Shown piece after piece: positions 32,916-57,667 of a stretch of DNA of 64,000 nucleotides. Each line of letters begins with the position of its first letter. Position 1 is the first letter of the stretch. Source of the DNA: Hirudo medicinalis (lineage: Eukaryota; Annelida; Clitellata; Hirudinida; Hirudinidae); the NCBI GenBank assembly GCA_011800805.1, contig MPNW01000120.1:71789-135788 (forward strand), written 5' to 3'. Made by a program: the position numbers and the translations under genes. The notes beneath the pieces were generated by a model, which did no database searches, was not told the origin of the DNA, and saw only the letters and a list, made by a program, of their open reading frames with translations.

Positions 32916-33979
32916 TCATGGATATCTAATTGTTGATAAAAAAAATCTAAAATATTAAATGGCCAGGAAAGTAATTGATGCCCTTTAGCATCACAATAAT
33001 TAGATTGTTAAATTACTGTCAGAAGGTCAAACTAAGATTGGGGAATAGATTAGATCTGCATCTCTCTTGCTGTAAATCCCATTTATCATTCACACTGAAT
33101 TATACCTTAGGCAAGGAAGTTGTTTGAGATTGCCAAAAGATGTAAGAACTACATCATTATAAGCTACTTGAACATTGATTGATTTTGCAGAAGATTTATT
33201 TCAAATCAGTGACAGTTGGGAGGCAGCTAAAGCATGATGCAGTGACAAATTGAAAGAAACTCGAACGCAGAATTAACATTTCGATCAATAGGTGCTCTTG
33301 CCGTTGATTGGTATTTGAAATTAGCCTAGATTCGGAGGACACCGGAAAATGTGCAAAGAATTTTTTGTAGAGTATAATTAAGTTATTGCTCAAACAAATT
33401 AACAATTCACTGCCAAATACGGATTACGGTTTAGTAATCGTTATTAATATTAAATATTTGTATTAAAATACCATTGTTTTCTCTAATTAAATATTTACTT
33501 GATGGATCACGTTATGACAGGATCGTATCACTTGACTGTATCAATTGCTGTAGCGGCAGCGACAAATGATGAAGAGAGCCCGCTACAAAGTTGATTTCAT
33601 GGTTCATACAGGAATTTGGAAACTGAGATATACAACTTTTTACTCAATTTTTTAGGACCGAAATTATTAACGAACGGTACCGGACAGTATTCACACCACA
33701 GTTCCGAGTGCGTTCGAGTTTCCGGCCTCACGGAAGACACTCACGAGCTAGAATCAGGTTCTCTCGAGGTAATGATAGGAATGGGTAGGACGGATTGATC
33801 TTAAGAAAATGTTGAAAAGAGACGATTCCATGAAGTCTTTCACCGATTGTATTTTTGGAAAGTGCTTGGAGAGATTCGGGCTCGTTGCTGAAAAACGGCC
33901 CGTCAAACCGCAAAAAATCAACGTGTGTGTGTGTGTTTGTGGTTAATTAAAGACGGCAACATGAGCTTGAGTGGTTGAA

Positions 33980-34850
33980 AGGTGAGAAGAAGGCGCTCCG
34001 TCGTCGGTGGAAGAGCGCCTAGGAGTATTAGAAAGTGGGTCTTTCAGTTTTGTGGGAAGAGTTGAAGGAACGTGTGAGGAACCTTCGCCGTGCCGAGAGT
34101 ATTAGTTAGACAGAAGAACTATGAGAGGAGGAAAGCTCATAGGGAGTTTTTCGATGATCCATACAGGTATGGTAAAGCGCTACTCGACCCTCCGAAATCA
34201 GGAGAGCTTAAAGTGGATAGGAGCGAACTGGAGGAACACCTCACGAAAACTCTCAGTGATGATCTTCGTCACATTCCTCTTCAAGTGAGACATTCCAATG
34301 GTGCTTCTCCTTAAGAGTATTTTTAGCCTGGCATCCCCGTCGCTTGAAAAAGTGAGGCGAGTTATTAGAAAAGGTAGGAATCGATCGTCGCCAGGGCCCA
34401 ATGGAGTTCCTTACCTTTTATAAAAAAAAAAATGCTCGAAAGTGCTGTACTTGCTGCGCTCCCTCATCGAAAAAGCATGGCAGTCAGGCAGGTTAGACGA
34501 TGAGTGGAAAGTAGCTGAAGGCGTCTATATACCGAAGGAAAGAGACTCGCATAGCCTAAGCCAATTTAGACCCGTATCGTTGATAAATGTAGAAGGGAAG
34601 ATATTCTTGCCGTCATTGCGTCGAGGCTCACTGAATATGTGTGGTCCAACATGTACGTGGATACATCAATCCAGATCAGTCCGGAGAGCTGGAGTCTGCA
34701 AGGATTTTCGCTTTCAGCAATGTTATGGTAGAAGATCTGGCAGTCATCCTCGGCGCGCCGCTTCTTCTCATTCCTCTGGTCGCCATCTCAAGAAATATTA
34801 GTGGTCTTGAAGTTCTGTTTGAACATACGCCAGTCTAATCATACTCTGAA
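33980..34850 (+). mobile_element. R2/HERO-type retrotransposon, N-terminal reverse transcriptase part
   Basis: It encodes LRRRWKSA, then an arginine-rich pre-RT segment (VRQKNYERRKAHREFFDDPY), LLDPPKSGEL, and early RT blocks DDEWKVAEGVYIPKERDS, SQFRPVSLINVEGK and ASRLTEYVWSNMYVDTS, in shifting frames. The nucleotides 'gatgagtggaaagtagctgaaggc' and the following 150 bases match the 5' portion of the element at 13.7-13.3 kb, so both belong to one family. Everything after the first third of the RT is missing here. Confidence 0.75.
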
Positions 34851-35350
34851 TCGTTATCGTTGTCGTTTTAGTTAACGCTCTTGTACGTCACAGGAGCCTT
34901 CGCACCAGGAGCCTAGTCTAGAGAGTTTAGCACACTTTGGCGGATTTAGGGAGGCACAGCTAGTAATATTTTCGCCTAAAGTCGTGAATCGTTTAAATAA
35001 AATAAAACAATTTAAATTAAAGTCAATTTAATTTATTTCTTAGATTTTAAAAATCACTGGAGTGGCCATGGCCTTGACTGGAGCCTTGTTTGTGAATATT
35101 TAGTTATTAACATGTCCTGAGTTCATTTTTACATTACCTGGGTATGGTTAACTAGGCTGAGAAATAAAATGTCCTTTAAAGACTAGTTATGTGATTATAA
35201 TTGTAAATTGATTTAACGGCAATTAATTATTAATTAATTAAGTTAAATTGCTTTTATAAGTTGATTCGATGTTCGGCCAGTTACCAGAGTCTATTTATAT
35301 TACGTTTGTTTCTGGCTGTCGCGAGAGGTGGTCGGGGGGCTTAGTGCGAT
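34851..35350. promoter_or_regulatory. Upstream region of the CGRRF1-like gene
   Basis: About 500 AT-rich bases between the retroelement fragment and the CGRRF1 start codon. Promoter and 5' leader are expected here; no specific motif stands out. Confidence 0.25.
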
Positions 35351-37255
35351 ATGGAAGGGGAATACTCTCTAGCTTTATTTGTGTTGTTACTTTTGGTGTT
35401 TTATTTTATCTTCAGAGTGATTGCGTCCAGGTTACACAAAGAATAATATTATTTTAATGGGTTTAGTTAAGGATTCAAAATTTTTTAGGTTAAATTTTGA
35501 TGTTATGCCAAATAGAAATGTTGCTGATCGAGTACCTCCAACAGTTCCAACCGCAATTTTTGATAAAGTTTTTAATCCATATATTCTTAAAGCCATAAAC
35601 AGCTCAAATAAAGGTGAAACTAATTCAAGAATGTTTTTGTAAACACCTCTTCATGTAATTAATGTTGTACAAGTTGTTGTGAATGCATAAGGACTTAGTT
35701 GTGGTGGTTTATCTTTCATTATTTAGATTTGGTGTTGTTTTTCATCCTCCAAATGTTGTCCTCTTGGCAAGACACAATCATTTTATGCTTTTACTTAAAA
35801 TGTTAGCCCATGATTAATACTTATAAGTTATAGTGTTAATTAAATGATGATGTTTTAAGATTTTCATTTGTACATTTTAAACCTATTTGTTTAGAACAAC
35901 TTTTGTTGGAGGTGACAAGTTGTCGTTCTTCCTGGATGCACACAGCATGGGGAGTCCTTGTATCAGAAATATATCCATTGATCCATTCATCACCTCATCA
36001 ATTGTCAAACAGTGCCTTGCTGTCTGAAAGGCTCTCAACAATCAGTCTCTTTCAGGAGATACATCAACTGTAAGGCCACTCCTAACATTTTTCACAACAT
36101 CAACCTGTTGCTGATTTGAAGTACTTTGAAATTTTTATATACAAAAGATTTATGAACATTTCAAATGCAGAATCTTTATATCTTTATGATGTAGCTAAGT
36201 GCAGAGGTATATGGTACAGTTAGGATCTGTGAATATTGTAAACCTCAATTAATAAATTGATTGCAATTTCAAATGATTAATTCTTAATGTTTATTGTTAT
36301 TATTTCATAATTATTCAACAACTTTAAATGCAAGCATATTAATCACTTGTTTGAAACATCCTGCAGACCATCAGATGGTGATGTAACACAAAACTTCTGT
36401 TTAGAAAAACCTCATTTAGATCTTGGTCCAGTACCCAGGGATAGGTATCCTCTTGTCATAATTATCATGACCTCTGACTCTTCATCTGATATTCCTCAGG
36501 ATAATAATAAAATTGTTAGTAAGCATTCATATGTAAGATTAAATTTAAGTCTAGAAATCCTTGTCAGCAACAAAGTGCCAATAAATGTTAAGTTACTCTG
36601 ATTAATGCATGCCTCTTCATTCACTTATAATTCATTCATCTGTTTCCACATGTACATGCCATGCACTCCATTTAAAAGTTAGCTGTTTAACACTAATTAC
36701 AATTTCTCATCACAGGGCTTTCAAAATTAAAAAAAACATGATCATTCATCTTTAAACAAGTGCTGGGGTTAATTTGTTTTTGTTTTATGTTTAGGTGGGA
36801 TTGATATCCTTTGTTCACTTGAAGGATTCTACTTGTACGGCCAACACTCATATATTTGATCAGTATGTCAAAACTATGGATGGAAGACTGCACAGCATCA
36901 AGGCAAGATGTCTTGTTATCATCTTGATAGCAAAGTCACATGACTTCACAAAAGTCCTGTTACAACATTTTCTTGTTTATTCTAATGCGATGTAGCTGTT
37001 TGTCCTGTTCTTTCTTAAATTAATTAATAACAACTAGCCATCCATTTACAGACTGTTTATGTCACATCCGAGGAGGGTAGTGAAGGAACTCGGGCAGATG
37101 ACAGAGGATCTAGAACCTGCGTAGTGTGCGTGTCAGGACTCATCGACAGGGTTCTACTACCCTGCAGACATGCCTGCATGTGCGATCATTGTCTGCAGAA
37201 GCTAGTGCACTGCCCTGTCTGCAGATCTGTGATAATCAGCTCATTCAACATTTGA
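35351..37255 (+). CDS. CGRRF1: CGRRF1-like membrane-anchored RING E3 ubiquitin ligase
   Basis: Six exons join in phase: 35351-35430, 35489-35613, 35895-36069, 36367-36514, 36795-36902, 37052-37255 (279 aa; human about 332). An N-terminal hydrophobic helix (residues 7-24, LALFVLLLLVFYFIF) is a likely membrane anchor. The middle matches the CGRRF1 family at LGPVPRDRYPLV and in the SFVHLKDSTC ... FDQYVKTMDG segment. The C-terminus is a C3HC4 RING: C-x2-C, then x11, C-x-H-x3-C-x2-C-x6-C-x2-C (CVVC ... LLPCRHACMCDHC ... CPVC). Mammalian CGRRF1 is an ER-associated E3 ligase with a growth-inhibitory role. Intron 1 is only 58 bases. Intron 5 starts with GC (AAG|GCAAGA) rather than GT. The gene is convergent with CAD, about 700 bases apart. 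Confidence 0.82.
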
Positions 37256-37900
37256 GCTTAGGTGAAAAAGCAGGTTTTCGTTATTCAAATACAGTCAATT
37301 ATGTAATGCAGTGCTGCATCGTTTCAAGGTCTTACTTAATACCCTCTGGCTTGTGGAACACAGAATTTATTTATGTATTGTCAAGCTTTCAAAGGAAATA
37401 TGTAACTGTCATAAATGACTTAATTAAAAAAAAAACAACATTCACAGAAAAAAAACTGTAAACAATTTAGCAACAGATGTGCAAAAAAGAGTGCAATAAA
37501 ATACTAACGAGACAAATGGTACGACTGTATGGCAAAAAACTATACGAAATAATGTGATTTGTGTCCAAATGATAGGCAGCTGTTGAGCATGGAATTGATT
37601 TGGTGGGAATGCACTGCAATAAGCAGGGTTTGAGATGACAACAAAACATCAGCCATGAAATACATGCTTTGCAAACATGCTCAAAGATGCAAACCATGAA
37701 AAGAAATTACCAATAACGACAGTTAAGTATCTAATATTAATTATGTACTTTTTCAATGAACACATGAGAATGCTTAATTGTAAAGTCCCTTATAAACATA
37801 AACTCTGAATGCAAATAGGTTAGAATGGCAACTCAAAACATGTCCATCAATTCATTAAGAGATTATTACAATGAAAAGTCAAGGATGAAACTCTGGAGAC

Positions 37901-37910
37901 TTTATTTATT
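37901..37910 (-). terminator. Polyadenylation signal of CAD
   Basis: Two overlapping AATAAA hexamers on the minus strand, 50-60 bases past the CAD stop codon at 37960. Confidence 0.6.
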
Positions 37911-37959
37911 TGTAAATATGTTAAGTTGTTAGCATGTTTTTCAGAAGTTCATCGATCCT

Positions 37960-50115
<12,156 letters not shown>

Positions 50116-52257
50116 GTTGCTTTAAATTGTGGCTGAATTGATAAATGTATGAATTAAACTTAATTTTTTAATAGTAATATTCCAGAATACTTCTATATGC
50201 CTAAGTTTTCATTTACAAATTACAAGGGAAGTTAAAAAATGTCAGAAATATTTTTTACATTTGAAAGCTTTAATTTCATAATTTATCTCCATGTAAGAAA
50301 ATCATTATGTGACTCAACATTGAATATCTCCTAGTGACTAAGTAACAAGGTGTTACATAATATACTTGGTATTACGTACTCAATGTCATCATATGTTAAG
50401 GAGCTCTACTTCAAATTAGTACTTTAGCTTGAGCTATGAAGTTTGCTTTGCAACACAACAATGCTTCAGCAGGCTCAATGCTTTTAGAAGCAATTCAAAT
50501 ATATGAGGAACTACTTGTGACAAGATTTTCTCAGCAACTTAAATAGAAATTCAAATAATTACAATCACCCGATGTAGTACTAAATGTTCGTGGCCAATTT
50601 TCTTAAAACAATATGTTTCTCAATATCTTTGAAATGGCAAATATTTAGAAACAACTCATATACCATCTCTATATCATTACTATCAGTAATATCAGTACTA
50701 TAAAGATTCTGGAATACCTCACATTTGGATAAGCATTACCTCTACATTACCTCCATCTAAATACATGATATCCTATTTTATTTCAACTACAAATCCTAAT
50801 TCAAGGCAATAAATGTAAATCCCTTGAAATACGTTTTGAATTAGTTAATTTTATTTAGAAATATCTAAAAATCATTTTTTTTAAATGCCCAATTACTCAA
50901 ATCTAAATCTACTTAAATCTTACGAAGCTTTTTACTAAACGGAAAATGCCTATGTAATGACCGGCGAATTAGTTATGCAACAATCGTAGACGTGGATACA
51001 CCTGGTTATGAGTCTGACTACTATCTTCATGCACATGGCTGATGCAAGGTCTACCAAATCAACGGAAGGTCATTGACATTGTCAACCACGTTTTACGTGA
51101 AATGAACAGAAGAAAGAATCTCGCTTTGGCGTGCGGCTATTGAGATAGCTGAGAGGTCATGAATAGCGTAAAGATACTCAAAGCGGCCTAAAGTTGCTCG
51201 TTGAGGGTCAATGTGAACAGTCTTCAAAAACCATGATAAAATGAATAACTTGACATCAATATTAAAAATACTTCTCAATTTATCGAACCTCATCATTTTG
51301 TCGGATTCGAACACAAAGCACAACAAAGACACCTCAACAGTCTACGCAAAAAGAGAAGCGCCAAGAGAGAGCGATTCAATTCAATATGGTTGATATGCAT
51401 AGCACGTGGTGCCACTTCAAACATCTTAAAAGCTCTTCAAATCAATTAATTACCTGATGTAATTGAACTAATCAAGGATGTAAACTAAAATACTAAAAAA
51501 CTCCAACCACCTATTACCTACCTGCCGTACAAAGAACAAATAAAGACAATCAGAAGAATGACCATATGATGCTGGCGAAGTCCTTTATAAAGATTGTGCG
51601 TTGAGAGATGTGCAAAACACAAAAAAAATTTAAACATTAAGATTGTTTAAATATTTTTTTTATTCTAATTAAAAGTAAGCACGTTTTCTAAAAATATTTG
51701 TTACATAATAAACAAATTAATACAGGTGAGTCCGAATATAACCGCAACGCGATCCGGTTTCACTCCAATCGAGCAAAAATAATAAAAAATAAAATTCGAG
51801 ACAACACTAAAAGACACAATCAAGCACCTCCACAACAGCGACAAAGCGATTTTCCAGAAAACCCAAACTGAAAACATCAAGGCCCACAGGTACCCTCAAC
51901 AGAATAGGTAGTAGCACGCCAACTGAACCCACAGCAGCATGTCTTAATCTACACGAAACTAGAAAATTTTTACAAGAATTTCATGCTGGCTGGTTGGTCA
52001 ATTCATTGTTTGCTACCCTTCTTTCCCCCAGCAGTATTCCATAAACCCTTATTTGTTGCCAATTACTCCAACGACAAACACGTGCATTTGGAAAACATAT
52101 CAGGTATGAAATCATATTAATACTCCAAAAAGATTTAGGTAAGAAAATATTGATAAATTTGGTCAGAAATGGTGAAAAATCTTTTGAATTTGATCTTCAA
52201 ATCAAACGTTCTTTATTGCGACTTTAGCTGTCAAATAAAAAAATACAATTCTTACAG
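50116..52257. other. Upstream region of CAD; no further gene recognised
   Basis: Promoter and 5' untranslated exons of CAD should lie here. A candidate non-coding first exon ends near 51530, where the minus strand reads TACGGCAG|GTAGGT. A minus-strand ORF at 51093-51332 (79 codons) has no recognisable content. Confidence 0.3.
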
Positions 52258-52512
52258 GATCACTGTAACAAAGAATCCAAACAAAAGAAACTGAAAAAAT
52301 AACTGACCTTGAGAACCCTAACAATTTGCTATGTCCATCTCTATTAGCATACGAATGGCTTGTAGGACTTTTGTGTCCAAGTTANGATCACTGTAACAAA
52401 GAATCCAAACAAAAGAAACTGAAAAAATAACTGACCTTGAGAACCCTAACAATTTGCTATGTCCATCTCTATTAGCATACGAATGGCTTGTAGGACTTTT
52501 GTGTCCAAGTTA
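52258..52512. repeat. Identical 127-base direct duplication flanking a single N
   Basis: 52258-52384 and 52386-52512 are identical as far as I can read, and the only ambiguous base of the window (52385) sits exactly between them. This is the signature of two contig ends joined without merging their overlap, so the duplication is probably not real. Confidence 0.9.
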
Positions 52513-54537
52513 TTAAGAAGACACAAAAGCTCTTTCTAACAATTCATAATGATCGTGTTGCTTGTAAGGGCTACGATTCCGTTGTCCGATGGAAACCCTA
52601 TAAGCCGGGTTAGATTGTTTCCGACGTAAATTCTAATTCTGTAACCGAACAGTGTTTAATCTACCATGATTTAAGTAAATGACATATTTGCAGAACGTTA
52701 ATTCTTAAAAATTCAAGACGTCAAATTGGATTCGATCGAAAGTGCCCCCAAGGCCATGAAAACAGGAACGAAAAAGGCATCCCGGCATGGCGAACAAAGA
52801 ACCAAAGTATTAACTTTAACAACCTATTAACAACATAACATAACAAATGTTTAAACAAATTCAGGTGTTTCTGTTAGCATTTAAAAAATTATTCAATCAT
52901 TACTTAGTGATTCATAACTCGGCTTTGCCTCTTGCACGAAGTAAACGTAAAGGTAAAATGTAACAGAAGGCACTTTAATAATTTTTTAAATATTGTATGC
53001 ATGTTTGGAAAATGATAAGGTTAGAACTCTATTGGATGTGCTGTTAATAAGACCGGCCTCCGTATGTAAGCCTTGATTTAATTTGAGAAATGAAAATCTA
53101 GAGATCAAAAACGTATTATACGTTAATCACCAATTGCTTCTTTCTTTCTTTTCATACTAGTTAGACTTGAAATAAGCAACTTGACCGATGACTCAACCGA
53201 CCGGGCCCTTGCAAAGAATCGATTTGTATAACAGGAGTCAGTGGCTCTTACTGGGTCAGTAGGCTGTCTACTGCAGCAGCGTGCAGTAATTTCTTGAACT
53301 TTTATCGAATGTATTCACTTCAATGCAATAACAACCAGTCCTGGCAAAGGTTCCGATTGGTTGCAGATTGCCGATTACAAGCTTTCGCGAGACTACTGTT
53401 GATCCGACTTTATTGTTTTGTGCCTTTAAAATGAGAAATTTCTTAAACGAAAATATTCAAACAAAATAAATGTAAATTCACAAAATTGGCAGGAAAGTAT
53501 GGTAATAGGTATTTATTTTCAAAAATAGTTTCAGTAATTATCTGATTGATTAATTGGCGCAGATGATGCTATGTTGTAATTGCTAGAACTTGTTCACAAT
53601 TCTGATGGGCCTGGTGTTTCGTTTAAACGCGTTAATCACCTAATTAAAACGAGCATCCTTCCCCGGTGAGCATGAACACATCCAGGGCAGTCCCCCTAAG
53701 TCACTTGCTCTTCTCCTTGATTTTCCCTAGGTTGAACTTTTGAATTTATGAGATCAACAATTCTGAAAGGTCGAAAACTAAAAAACGGCTGTCGGCCAAT
53801 TTATGGAACTTTTCAAAACTGAGCGAAGGTTTGCTCGAAAATAGTTGAAATGTGACCTATGCTCCTCTCCTACAACAAAGATTAAACTCGAGATTGACTG
53901 GAAAAGGCTAGGAAGTCAAAGACCTAGACATAGACTCTACAAGACATAGATCCTAAAAGACATAGACTCTACCAGTCAAATAACCTTTGCAGAGCTGTTT
54001 CAACCTCACATAAAGGAGGCTTTCCAGGATCATACATACTTGAAATCATCTAATTTTTGAGAGCCTAAAATTTATAAATCATGGATATCAACCTCACTAT
54101 CAAATAAATTATTAACAAATAAATCAAAGTTTCAGAAGTCCTTATTTTTCTCAGCTTTGTCAATTTCTAGACATAAAAACACACAAAGAACTTTGTAAGA
54201 TGATCTTAAACTAAAGAAATAATTGTCCAACAATAAGGTAAAACATCCACTTGTAATATTTCAATTAAAGTAATTGCATTAACATATTTTGATACATAAA
54301 TCCAAAAATATCTGTAAATTATTCAGACTCTCTGAAGTTTAGAAAAGGCACTTAACTGATTAGTTAAATTTCAACTGCAACAAAAAATTCAATTCAAATG
54401 GGTTATACAATATCAACTAACTAGCAAATTTGTCAAAATAAACATTAATGACATGATGACTGTGGTATGATGACATAAGCGTTAATAAGCATTAAAGGAG
54501 GAATGTTTTGGTAAATAGTCTGAGGCTATGAAGTTCG
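52513..54537. other. No gene recognised
   Basis: AT-rich intergenic sequence downstream of ACADL and upstream of CAD. I see no conserved exon and no clear repeat family. Confidence 0.4.
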
Positions 54538-57260
54538 TTATTTTTCTTTCTGATTAACAATGGATCTTGCAATGAGTTCCTTCATGATCTCATTACTGCC
54601 CCCATAAATTGGCTGGACTCTGGCATCAACAAAAGCCTTTGAGATTGGATATTCCCACATGTATCCCCATCCACCAAACATCTGCAAACATTCATATGCC
54701 ACCTTGTTTTGCAGATCACTCAACCTGCATGAAAAATTTATTAATTCACCGATTGGCAAAGAAACACTTGAAAATAGTACATGGTATCTGCTGATATGCA
54801 AGTGCACTGATATTACCAATATTTGGCCATGGAAGCCATCTGGGTGTCAAGTTGTTTGTTGCAGTGAAGCTGCAGACACGAGTCAAGGAATCCACGTCCT
54901 ACACAGATGCTTGTTTTCAATTCTGCCAATTTGTGCTGGATGGTCTATTAAAACATCAATCTAACTTAAAATCATAACTATTATTAACTAACAATAATTT
55001 AAGCACAACTAATTTGAGTATTAATCCACAATTTAAAAAAAACTAATCACGAGAAGAAATAACAAAAGAAATGATTACAGAAGACTTGCTCAATATAAAA
55101 AAATATTTTTAGTCTTTGTAACATTTGCTAGAAACTACTGCACAAAGTTTCTGTTAAGCTAAGAACTATTAAAGACTAAGAAGTATGAAATCCCAACAAA
55201 TATAATTTTAAAGTGATGCACCTGCAAAGAAGAAATGTATTTTCCAAAAGCCTTCCTTTGGTTGACATACTGCCTGGTTTCCTCAAACATGAATTCACAG
55301 GCTCCTGTAGCCATAGTGGCAATAAGCAGCCTTTCTTGTGGAAGTTCCTGCATGAGGTAGTAGAAGCCCTTGTTGGCCTCACCAAGGAGGGCTGAAGAAG
55401 GTAGACGAACATCTTCGAAAAACAATTCACATGTATCCTGTATTCAGAATTAATACACGAATTAACAGATAGGAATGACATCTTGATATTGCTAACAAAC
55501 AGCATAAATCACAGTAAATAATGAGAAATTAAAACCTGAGCTTTCAAGCCAATCTTCTGTAATTTTACACCCTTTTTGAAACCTGGGGTACCTGCCTCAA
55601 CCAAAAATAGACTTATACCATGAGCAGCTGACTTGGCCTGAGCATCAGTGACAGCTACCACTATGACAATGTCACTTAGGTAGCCATTGGTGATGAAGGT
55701 TTTGCTACCATTGAGGATCCAGTCACTTCCATCTTTCTTTGCTCTTGTTCTCACACCTTGAAGATCACTGTTTGGAATCTTGTTAAAATGCTTTCCAGAC
55801 ATTTTAAATGTCTAGTATAATTACAAATGTAATTTAAGTAGATACTTAAAATGACATGCGTTTCTATTCTGTTTTTGAAAAATTTCATACAAACTTAAAA
55901 TTTAAAAACTATTATTTAGGAAAAGAAATAAAAAACAACAATAAAAAACTGTGATGTAATCCTGACATTTGTTATCATTGACTTCAGCTACATTGTGACC
56001 AACCTTCCTGCACTGGGTTCGGTCATTGCTATGGCTCCAACATATTTCCCTTCAGTCATCCTTGGGATGAACTTCTCAATCTGCTCTTTGCTGCCATAGC
56101 GCCAGATGTAGGGCATGACAATGTCAGAGTGGAGACCAAATCCAGGTCCTGTGCAGTTTGAGTAAGCTCTGATGACATTTTAACGTAGGAAATGATTATG
56201 TACTAAAAATAGTTACGTAATATGTACCAACTTTAAGCAAACTATTGGTTACAATGTATTAAGTGTGATTATTCAAATCAAATTGTTAATTGAAATTACT
56301 AACTTTTCATTGACAAAAAAAATTGTGCAACCAAAATTTAAAAAGTATTTATATGTATATATACATACAGATATATATATATTAATTCATATATTAATAT
56401 TTTAATATTTAAGTATGTGTTTGTGTTTGTCTGTATTTATTTAATTATAATTAATGCAATTATATTTTAAAGACATCTCACTGCTCTTCCTGCACAATTG
56501 TTGCTGAAAGCCAATCGCCACCCAAGCCTCCAACTTCAGATGGTATATTCACACCCAATAAACCACTAGAGCCTGCCTTCTCCCAGAGCTATTAAACAAT
56601 ATATGATGAAACTATTTGGATTTCATGCATCACAATTTTTAAATGAAAACATAAAAGTAGGTAACTTCTTAAAAGTAAATAATTTATTGTTAAATGACTT
56701 TGAAAATGTATGATCTGTTGACATTACCAATTTATACAAATGAACAATTAAAATTAAACAATAAATATATCTTACTTCTCTTGTAATTTCTCCACTTTTT
56801 TCAAACCTTAGGATACAATTTACAAAACCAACTTCAAATAACGAATGGCAGCATCTTAAAATAAACTATTTAATACCTAATCAGAAAATTAGTAAAATTG
56901 GACACTTTGACAACAAAATCTCAATGTGGTAACAATTCGATTACTTTTCATGGTGAGGCACTACCTCTTCCTGAAAAAATCTTCTAACGTTTTCTCTCAA
57001 AAGATCGTGTTCTTCACCAAAGATTTTTCTTATCCCAATGTCAAGCATAGAATTTGCTTGAGCTGTTTCTAATCTTTGGTTCTGATCACACTTTTTAGTT
57101 GTGGTCAAGGGTCTGCAAATTATTAAGATAAATAATAGCCAACTCAGTCATCTAACATGTAGTGCAATAATCTATCAACTTGTTAGAACCTTGCATGTAA
57201 AACATTTCCATTAAAAAATAAAGTTCTTTTTAGGATTCGTGCAAATTTCTCTATCATCAT
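54538..57260 (-). CDS. ACADL: Long-chain acyl-CoA dehydrogenase, mitochondrial
   Basis: Flavoprotein that oxidises acyl-CoA to 2-enoyl-CoA, passing electrons to electron-transfer flavoprotein, in the mitochondrial matrix. Nine exons join in phase to 434 aa (human 430): 57260-57190, 57112-56945, 56806-56776, 56588-56482, 56168-56004, 55767-55536, 55437-55222, 54944-54817, 54724-54538. The N-terminus (MMIEKFARILKRTLFF) is basic and amphipathic, as expected for a matrix-targeting peptide. Domain signatures follow in order: DIGIRKIFGEEHD, RRFFQEEVVPHH, GAIAMTEPSAGSDLQG, DWILNGSKTFITNG, KIGLKAQDT, FMFEETRQYV, QRKAFGK, FGGWGYMWEYPISK and VQPIYGGSNEIMKELIAR. Glycine replaces the usual catalytic glutamate before GSNEI; in the long-chain and isovaleryl enzymes the base is a glutamate in the helix near CEFMFEE, which is present. 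Exon 3 is only 31 bases. The start is the first of two adjacent in-frame ATGs. Confidence 0.95.
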
Positions 57261-57667
57261 ATCTGTAAACCAGGTGACAATTCAACGGATAATACTGCCA
57301 CACTACATCTCTATTTTTGTGCAAATCCCTGATTTTGACCTGAGCTAATTATTGAACTTTAAGAATTTCGCATAAAACTGATTATTTCATTGTGCAGAAA
57401 AAATTGTATTTGAATTGAAAACATACCTACTCATATCCGTATAATGCAATTTAAAAAATTAACAAAATGATAATTTAAAATTAATAATATTTTTCGCTTA
57501 AACATTTAATTAATAATATTTAATATTTAGAAAAAGTTTTGCTCTTGCAACACACGTTATATGTTTTCTTTTGAACAACTCCCCACTTATACGTAAATGT
57601 GGTTTCGCCAATTTTGTTCAAAATTGATTATATTTCGTGTCGGTCATCTGGCTAAGAATTACTGAAA
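57261..57667. promoter_or_regulatory. Divergent promoter region between ACADL and the J-like/TPR gene
   Basis: The two start codons are 407 bases apart and point away from each other, so both promoters and 5' leaders must share this interval unless upstream non-coding exons exist. It is AT-rich, and I see no convincing TATA box. Confidence 0.5.
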
